Shown in pieces: positions 59,133-64,000 of a stretch of 64,000 nucleotides of DNA. Source of the DNA: Limivicinus sp963617275 (GTDB lineage: Bacteria > Bacillota > Clostridia > Oscillospirales > Oscillospiraceae); the NCBI GenBank assembly GCA_963617275.1, contig CAVENX010000020.1:62001-126000 (forward strand). The letters are read 5' to 3'. The position numbers were made by a program, and so were the translations under genes. Each line of letters opens with the position of its first letter. Position 1 is the first letter of the stretch. The notes under the pieces are model-generated. The model was not told where the DNA came from and did no database searches. It saw only the letters and a program-made list of their open reading frames with translations.

Positions 59133-60158
59133 TTACGATTCACCCGGCGAAAGCCTCCTGACACTTCCGCCCGCACGGAGCGCAGCTTTTGGGAAAAGAT
59201 GCTCGCTCCTGATGCTGCCTTTTATCATACCGTCGAGGATCCTTACGCTCTCGCGCCCTATAACATCTGCTGGCTGCACCATCGTAGTCAGCGTAGGATC
59301 AAAATACTTTGACATCTCCAGTCCGTCTATTGCGATCACCGAGCAATCCTCCGGTGTTCTGCGTCCTATATCGGCCATGGCCTTTATAAACGCGACCGCT
59401 GTTTCATCCGATTCCATAAACGCGGCGGTAAAATCGACCTTCCGCTCAGCCAGCAGCTTTGCCGCAGCATATGCGTGCTCCATATCAAAAGCGCCCGTTT
59501 CAATCACAAGCGCCGGGTCGTATTCGATTCCGGCGTCTTCAAGCGCCTTTTTATAGCCGCCGTGTCTGAGCTGGCTTATCGAATTATCATTGCAGCAGTC
59601 AAAAAAAGCAACGATCCTCTTGTGTCCCAGCTCTATAAGATGCTCTACCGCTGTCCGTGCAGTTTCAAAGTCGTCTATCGTTACCGACGAATAATCCGTT
59701 TCGGCAAGAGAGCCGAAGCTGTTGGAATAAGAGCAGCAGACATACGGGACGCCTATAAGCGCCAGCTCCTGCGGGGTATAGTTAAACCTGCCTCCGAGAA
59801 AAAGGATGCCTTTGAGCTTCTTTTCCCTTTCAAGGATCGCCCCGGCCTTTACTTCGTCATCTTCGGCTGAGATAAAGCGCAGTGCCATATCATAACCCTT
59901 TGACGAAAGCTCCGCCGTGATTGTTTTGAGCATATCGGCAAAGAAAAGATTTCCCGTGCCTCTGACAATGACGCCTATGCTGCTGGAGCGGTTTTTCACA
60001 AGATCCCTTGCGGAGTTATTGGGGATATACCCACTTTTTTCAACCATTTCAAGCACTGTTTTTCGAACTTCATCGCTCACATCGGGGCGGTTGTTAAGAA
60101 CGCGTGAAACAGTGCTTACCCCAACGCCGCATTGCCTTGCAATATCCTTTATCGTCAC
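59133..60158 (-). CDS. LacI-family transcriptional regulator
   Basis: A 341-residue sugar-responsive repressor. The helix-turn-helix is TIKDIARQCGVGVSTVSRVLNN, with the hinge helix NSARDLVKN, then a periplasmic-binding-protein-like sensor ending in KAALRAGGSVRRL. The start is probably GTG 60158. A TTG at 60209 is in frame, but relatives start at the TIKDIA segment. It lies 45 bases before the binding-protein gene and heads the operon. Two overlapping operator-like sites sit in its own leader, so it is likely autoregulated and controls the whole unit, as MalR does. Confidence 0.88.
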   Translation of the reverse strand: MTIKDIARQCGVGVSTVSRVLNNRPDVSDEVRKTVLEMVEKSGYIPNNSARDLVKNRSSSIGVIVRGTGNLFFADMLKTITAELSSKGYDMALRFISAEDDEVKAGAILEREKKLKGILFLGGRFNYTPQELALIGVPYVCCSYSNSFGSLAETDYSSVTIDDFETARTAVEHLIELGHKRIVAFFDCCNDNSISQLRHGGYKKALEDAGIEYDPALVIETGAFDMEHAYAAAKLLAERKVDFTAAFMESDETAVAFIKAMADIGRRTPEDCSVIAIDGLEMSKYFDPTLTTMVQPADVIGRESVRILDGMIKGSIRSEHLFPKAALRAGGSVRRLSPGES

Positions 60159-60217
60159 TGAAAAAGCACATATCCTTTCAATGTATATCTTTTGTGCGGC
60201 ATAGTGCAAAAAGCTTT

Positions 60218-60245
60218 CCGGAAACGATACCGGAAACGATGCCGA
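60218..60245 (-). promoter_or_regulatory. two overlapping LacI-type operators
   Basis: CCGGAAACGATACCGG (60218-60233) is an imperfect palindrome centred on CG. A second copy, CCGGAAACGATGCCGA (60230-60245), overlaps it by four bases. Both lie downstream of the promoter, where a bound LacI protein would block transcription. Confidence 0.55.
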
Positions 60246-60260
60246 ACTCTCTTTGTATTG

Positions 60261-60289
60261 ATATTAGCAACCTTGAATAATTAAGTCAA
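60261..60289 (-). promoter_or_regulatory. sigma-A promoter of the LacI/maltodextrin-type operon
   Basis: On the minus strand, TTGACT (60284-60289), a 17-base spacer and TAATAT (60261-60266). Confidence 0.6.
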
Positions 60290-60440
60290 GCCATGAATCA
60301 CCGCAAAATCAAACTTTGGAGAAATGGCTAAAAAAGTGCAGCCTGTTTTGTGCATTTTCACAATCGCCTCATTGTTTCACCGCCCTATTTGTTTATAAGA
60401 CAAGCACAAACGTTTCATCCGGAAGTACCCTGCCAGAAAA

Positions 60441-60827
60441 GCAGCCTGCCGGAAGCGTCCTCCGGCAGGCTGCTCAGCTTGTCAAAGAACCTCAATAAGG
60501 TTCTTCGACAAAAGGGCTGCACTGCGCTCTGTGCCTCGGTTGTTCGCCATAGGCGAACAATTCGACACTCGCTCCGTGACGGTCTGACGGGGAACGGATA
60601 CACACCGCATTTCATCGGAACTGTCAGGCTCTTTCGGGCTTGTCGTCCTTGGCTTGCGTCAGCAAGCCTGCGTCCTCCGCACACGAAATATCTCTGACAT
60701 TTCTCGCTGAAATGTGCAAGGCAGTTTTTCCGGAGCGGATCCGTTTCCCGCCAGACTCAGTGTTTTCTCCGACGTGCACGCCGCCGGAGAAAACGATCAA
60801 ATCTATTTTTTGCCTCCGGGCAAAAAA
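60441..60827. repeat. array of perfect and near-perfect hairpins
   Basis: Hairpin arms occur one after another: 60441-60453/60461-60473 (GCAGCCTGCCGGA), 60479-60492/60498-60511 (TTGTCAAAGAACCT, one mismatch), 60540-60548/60552-60560 (TTGTTCGCC), 60651-60657/60662-60668 (GGCTTGC), 60696-60703/60709-60715, 60762-60771/60785-60794 (GTTTTCTCCG), and 60806-60813/60819-60827 (TTTTTGCC). The minus strand carries the motif GAGGACGCAGG and AAGGACGA around the GGCTTGC hairpin, also seen at 24.5 kb. Confidence 0.65.
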
Positions 60828-60845
60828 CTCTGCGAGGCTTTTTTG
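60806..60845 (-). repeat. dispersed repeat core, copy B
   Basis: On the minus strand TCGCAGAGTTTTTTGCC, a short loop and GGCAAAAAATAG match copy A at 24323-24362. The loop bases differ while the GCC/GGC arms are kept. Confidence 0.6.
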
Positions 60846-60900
60846 CGAGGTTGCCGCATTGGTATATAACAATTATAATTTGATCCATAACGGTATCGGG

Positions 60901-61341
60901 TTATTCCGCTTCAACAATGCCGCCTTCTTTGACGGTAATTTTCATACCGTCCTTCACATACGCAAGAAATTCCTCACCCAGTTCGTCGATAACAGGCATT
61001 TTCGCATCTGTCCAGATGCCGCCGAGTATTGCGCCGGACGCCGCCAACGGGTCGATCGTCATTGAAAACAACATGCAAGACGGCTGCATCCCGGCTTCCA
61101 TTACCGTATAGAGAGCCATTCCGCCCGTGGTAGAACCTATGGTCATCGGCAGGCAAAGCGCTTTGCCTATCATCTGTTTTTTATAGAGGTCGGGGTTGTT
61201 CTGATCCGAACATTTCATTTCCTTGTCGTGCGTCATCATAGGCGTCTGAAAGCTTGCAAGCGTATTCACACCGCCGCGGCTTACAAGCGCGGGCGCGGTG
61301 CAGCTGCCGGAGACGATCACGCGTCCCTTGAATGTTTTCAT
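60901..61341 (-). CDS. aconitase X small (swivel) subunit
   Basis: A 146-residue swivel domain of the aconitase X superfamily (DUF126). The pattern is clear: FKGRVIVSGSCTAPALVS at the start, GKALCLPMTIGSTTGG with the conserved Ser-Thr-Thr, and MTIDPLAASGAILGG. It pairs with the large subunit encoded just before it, whose stop codon overlaps this start by four bases. Two-gene aconitase X enzymes in bacteria are hydro-lyases; some act on cis-3-hydroxy-L-proline. The substrate here is not shown. Confidence 0.88.
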   Translation of the reverse strand: MKTFKGRVIVSGSCTAPALVSRGGVNTLASFQTPMMTHDKEMKCSDQNNPDLYKKQMIGKALCLPMTIGSTTGGMALYTVMEAGMQPSCMLFSMTIDPLAASGAILGGIWTDAKMPVIDELGEEFLAYVKDGMKITVKEGGIVEAE

Positions 61342-62615
61342 TTGCTCCCACCTCCGGTGATTATACTAAGGATCTCATTCTCAGGATAAAATCTGGTTGT
61401 TGAATATGTGCGCAATTTATTTGAGCAGGTTATGACCGGCTTCCCCTTGCACAAGGGATTATTCATGTACATAAGTGGGCACAAACTTCCCGTGACCGCG
61501 CCGAAGGCTTTCAGCTTTTTGCTTTCGGGGAGCTTATCAAACTCCCGCAGCACCTTTGCAGCGGCTGTAAATACCGTCGGTACAGCAAGCTTTTTTCTGC
61601 CGCTTTTTCCGAGAGCTTCTTCAAGTCTGTGCGTCCAATCGACAAGCTGTCCCAGCGTAAGATGCGGGCAGCCTATAAAGCAAAGCTTCGGTTTCGCATC
61701 GAGGTTTTTCCATACGCAGGGATACCCGTTTTTTACGCGCTCTATCTCCGCATCGTCGATAACATAGACCTGCGCCCCCTCTTTTATAAGACTTTCCCCA
61801 AAATCCTTTGCCTCCGGCGTAAGGTTTTCGATGTGATAAAGCCCCACTGCGCCGTTTGATGCGGTCGCGGCGCCAAAGTCCTTAAGATAAGCGCAGTTTT
61901 CGTCATTCAGCTCTGTCCCGAGCCATTTGTCAAGTCCCTTGATATACGGTACTTCTTCCATGACTTTCATGCCGATTGCAGAGCCCAGAAGCTGCGCCTC
62001 CGGCTTCTTTTTGCAGTTTACTTCAACTATCCATGCTGCCTTTCTGCCCTCGTCGGTAAGGAAGCCAAACTCCGGCACAAAGCCCGCGATCGAGCCGAAA
62101 AGCTCGATTATGCCCGAGTTTCTGTTGCATCGTGCGCCCAAAACCGAGTTTGCATATACTACTGCCGACGATTCCGCCCATGACAGTACATCCCCTCTGT
62201 TCGGTTTGTTTCCCACCTGATCAAGATAACAGGTGCAGGTATAATCCTCCTCGTCGGAAATCCCCAGCTTTTTGAGCTGCTCCTCGAGACGCGTCTGGGC
62301 TGAATACATAAACTTTGTAAATACAAGCTTTTCAATGATACTGCACGGGACATTCGGATCGGTCGGTCTCGGATCAGCCGTGAACTTTTGCCCCGATGTC
62401 AGCCCCGCTTTGATCAGCTTATCATACAGATCGTTTACCGGCTTCATGATGCCAAGCCCGAATGAGATGACCGTGTGACCATATTTGCCGGTTATGGGCA
62501 CCATACGCTCAGCTCTGAAAGTGTCGCCGTAGGCCACTAATGTCTCCATGACCTTAGCCATGGTTTCACCTCGGCTGCCGTCAAGTAAAGCCTGCTGTTC
62601 CTCCGTAAGATGCAT
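61338..62615 (-). CDS. aconitase X catalytic subunit
   Basis: The catalytic subunit (DUF521 family), 425 residues in the chosen frame. Cys residues expected to hold an iron-sulfur cluster appear in DYTCTCYLDQ (C127, C129), ARCNRNSG (C163), FIGCPHLTLGQL and TCSNKLRTYSTTRFY. GGGAGTG precedes ATG 62615 (MHLTEEQQALLDG). Known activities are cis-3-hydroxy-L-proline dehydratase in bacteria and mevalonate-5-phosphate dehydratase in archaea. The neighbouring flavin reductase genes suggest an oxidative step linked to it. Confidence 0.9.
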   Translation of the reverse strand: MHLTEEQQALLDGSRGETMAKVMETLVAYGDTFRAERMVPITGKYGHTVISFGLGIMKPVNDLYDKLIKAGLTSGQKFTADPRPTDPNVPCSIIEKLVFTKFMYSAQTRLEEQLKKLGISDEEDYTCTCYLDQVGNKPNRGDVLSWAESSAVVYANSVLGARCNRNSGIIELFGSIAGFVPEFGFLTDEGRKAAWIVEVNCKKKPEAQLLGSAIGMKVMEEVPYIKGLDKWLGTELNDENCAYLKDFGAATASNGAVGLYHIENLTPEAKDFGESLIKEGAQVYVIDDAEIERVKNGYPCVWKNLDAKPKLCFIGCPHLTLGQLVDWTHRLEEALGKSGRKKLAVPTVFTAAAKVLREFDKLPESKKLKAFGAVTGSLCPLMYMNNPLCKGKPVITCSNKLRTYSTTRFYPENEILSIITGGGSK

Positions 62616-62672
62616 ATTTTCACTCCCTTTTAAAAATTGCCCGGTAAAATATCTACCGGGCAAAGATGTTCT

Positions 62673-63884
62673 TTATTTCACGGTGCACGCCGGAACGTCG
62701 ATAACAATATCCGACATCGCAAAGCTGGAGCACGGGTGGATATAGTTAAATTCCACATCCGCCCTGCGCCTGCCGTCAGTTTTCTCCGGGACAAACACTT
62801 TTCCCGAGATGAGTTTGGAACGGCACCAGCCGCACTCACCGCTGCGGCAGCGGGATGGGGCGGCTATGCCCGCACGCTCAATTGCAACAAGGACGGGTTC
62901 ATCCGCCGAGACAGGAATATCATATTCTCTGCCGCACTGAACGACCTTGAGATTAAAGGTTTTACCACTGATCTCTTCCGGGTAGCCGGGCTGGTTCCAT
63001 GGGTCTTTGATCATGCCGAACAGCTCTCTCCGCACAAACTTTCTGCGCAGACCAAGCTTTGCGATCTCGGTATCGAGGAAATTATACATTGCCTGAGGAC
63101 CGCACATAAAAATGCTGTATTCTTCACCGCCGTATTTCTTTATAAGTTCAGCGGTTATAAAGCCGTGCTCATATCCCGGCTTTTCCTCATCGGAAAGGAC
63201 ATGAACAACATGGACTTTATCACAGGCTTTGCATACCTCGTCAAGCTCCTTCTTATACACAATGCCTTCCTCGGTGCGTGATCCGAAAATTATTGTGAGG
63301 TCGAAGTCCTCAAGGCCGTCTCTCAGGGCATAGGCCATACCCATAAACGGGGTTATGCCCGAACCGCCGGCCAATGCAACTACCTTTTTTGCGTCGCGGA
63401 TACGCTCATAATAAAGATGCCCCTGCGGACCGGAGATCGTGACCTTCTGCCCTATCTTCCAATTATCCTGAATGTACGGGGAAATAAAGCCTGCATCATC
63501 ACGCTTGACTGTGATATTATATTCACCGCGTTTTGCCCATGCGGGGCTGCCGCACAGAGAATACGAACGTGATGTGACAGTGTTTCCGACGGAAACGGAA
63601 ACACTTATATATTGTCCGGCACGGTAAGGAGCCAATGTAGATCCGTCTGCGCTCTTAAGAACGATCGTCTTAGCATCCGGCCCGTTTTGGCGTATTTCCG
63701 AAACAACGACATATTGTTTTTCCGGATGACGTATCTTTGCTTTCTCATTTGTTACAAGAGTTTTGGGCAGAGGAGTCGCGGGAGAAGCCTGAATAGCGGC
63801 TTCACGCACCTTGGGCATATTCTTGAACCTGAGCATATCGAACGCGCCTATGAGGCCCACTTTGTAATTGCAGTTTGCAGCCAT
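62673..63884 (-). CDS. FAD/NAD(P)H reductase with C-terminal 2Fe-2S ferredoxin domain
   Basis: A 403-residue electron-transfer protein. A variable head (about 1-55) is followed by an FAD domain with the SRSYSLCGSP motif, then an NAD(P)-binding domain (LAGGSGITPFMGMAYAL, IFMCGPQAMYNFL). It ends in a plant-type ferredoxin domain with Cys residues in CRSGECGWC plus a fourth in HPCSSF. This order is that of phthalate-dioxygenase-reductase-like enzymes. GAGGAGG precedes ATG 63884. It lies in the same direction as the aconitase X genes and probably passes electrons to or from a partner such as the edge-truncated gene. Confidence 0.9.
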   Translation of the reverse strand: MAANCNYKVGLIGAFDMLRFKNMPKVREAAIQASPATPLPKTLVTNEKAKIRHPEKQYVVVSEIRQNGPDAKTIVLKSADGSTLAPYRAGQYISVSVSVGNTVTSRSYSLCGSPAWAKRGEYNITVKRDDAGFISPYIQDNWKIGQKVTISGPQGHLYYERIRDAKKVVALAGGSGITPFMGMAYALRDGLEDFDLTIIFGSRTEEGIVYKKELDEVCKACDKVHVVHVLSDEEKPGYEHGFITAELIKKYGGEEYSIFMCGPQAMYNFLDTEIAKLGLRRKFVRRELFGMIKDPWNQPGYPEEISGKTFNLKVVQCGREYDIPVSADEPVLVAIERAGIAAPSRCRSGECGWCRSKLISGKVFVPEKTDGRRRADVEFNYIHPCSSFAMSDIVIDVPACTVK

Positions 63885-63885
63885 A

Positions 63886-64000
63886 TCACTTGACCTCCTC
63901 TGATCTCATTTCGGCAAGAGTTTTCTTCGCCAATGTGTCGCCGCTGAAAATGGCGGAATTATATCCGTCTCCGCGTATGGACGCCGCGCCGACGAATTTA
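63886..64000 (-). CDS. C-terminal end of a probable FAD-dependent oxidoreductase, partial
   Basis: The last 37 codons of a gene that enters from the right edge, ending in a TGA at 63886-63888 just before the reductase start. The tail FVGAASIRGDGYNSA followed by IFSGDTLAKKTLAEM looks like the Gly-rich C-terminal FAD contact and final helix of a large flavin oxidoreductase. The fragment is too short for a firm family. The one-base gap to the next start implies an operon. Confidence 0.5.
   Translation of the reverse strand, partial: KFVGAASIRGDGYNSAIFSGDTLAKKTLAEMRSEEVK

Larger units (their letters stand above)
60159..60900. other. long non-coding region: LacI promoter, operators and hairpin repeats
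   Basis: About 740 bases without a convincing gene. The right part of the LacI leader and promoter lies at 60159-60290. From about 60430 to 60860 the sequence is filled with hairpins and shares repeats with the 24.3-24.8-kb region. The minus-strand open frame 60624-60872 overlaps these hairpins and I do not call it a gene. Confidence 0.6.

Noticed and set aside
60624..60872. An 82-codon minus-strand open frame in the repeat region
   Set aside because: It spans several hairpins and a dispersed repeat, and lacks a good start. I treat it as repeat sequence, though the partial match of its end to the 24.5-kb locus is reported as a finding.
1..64000. tRNA or rRNA genes and CRISPR arrays
   Set aside because: No cloverleaf with TTCGA arm, no rRNA segment and no regularly spaced direct repeats were found by reading the intergenic regions. 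A tRNA scan would settle it.

Overview
This window is chromosomal DNA from a low-to-medium GC, endospore-forming Clostridia bacterium, most likely a gut commensal of the Oscillospirales type. The evidence is spoIVA, spoVAD-spoVAE and a pdaB-like gene, a Firmicutes-style ftsEX and Xer set, frequent GTG/TTG starts with strong GGAGG-type ribosome binding sites, and many glycan-use genes. I see no rRNA, tRNA, CRISPR array, transposase or phage gene. Assignments rest on reading motifs in the translated sequence; no database search was possible.

Layout. 1-3.2 kb: an edge-truncated GH25 muramidase, a metallophosphoesterase, a DUF4830 protein and an RsuA-type pseudouridine synthase. 3.3-10.1 kb: a CdaR/PucR-type regulator, then ftsE-ftsX, two tandem coiled-coil/M23 murein hydrolases and an S41 protease, which together form a cell-wall remodelling block. 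10.1-13.7 kb: greA, lysS with an extra C-terminal tRNA-binding domain, an ACT-domain protein and a CDP-alcohol phosphatidyltransferase. 14.1-25.7 kb: a XerC-like recombinase, then a long leftward run of DUF6873, radA, cwlD, spoIVA, Nif3-like, trmK, two small Cys-rich proteins, ruvCAB and xerD. A repeat-rich non-coding stretch separates ruvC from xerD. 26-30.1 kb: a TIGR04086 membrane protein, yajC, tgt, queA and divergent dapA. 30.2-39.1 kb: an XRE regulator with a membrane protein, znuABC, DUF1002, a sugar transferase, pdaB, a secreted orphan and a YtrA-type GntR/ABC operon. 39.3-46 kb: a glycoside island with a GPH symporter, GH36, GH1 and GH13. 46-51.8 kb: spoVAD-spoVAE, and a polyamine ABC operon potA-potB-potCD preceded by a strong promoter, a roughly 260-nt structured RNA and a terminator. 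51.9-60.3 kb: truA, a ProX-type deacylase, and a LacI-controlled maltodextrin-type operon (binding protein, two permeases, malQ, D-lyxose isomerase-like). 60.3-64 kb: a hairpin-rich repeat region, the two subunits of an aconitase X enzyme, a flavin/2Fe-2S reductase and the end of another gene.

How the parts fit. FtsEX normally activates coiled-coil/M23 hydrolases, and both kinds of gene lie side by side here. ruvABC, radA and xerD are a recombination/repair group. queA-tgt-yajC is the usual queuosine neighbourhood. The most interesting unexplained items are the large structured RNA upstream of potA (51482-51816), and a family of hairpin repeats found at two loci 36 kb apart (about 24.3-24.8 kb and 60.4-60.85 kb) that share sequence cores and a stem differing by paired changes. 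Protein-level oddities are the LysRS-tRNA-binding-domain and PotC-PotD fusions, an S41 protease with Arg where the catalytic Lys is expected, and spoVAD-spoVAE without spoVAC.
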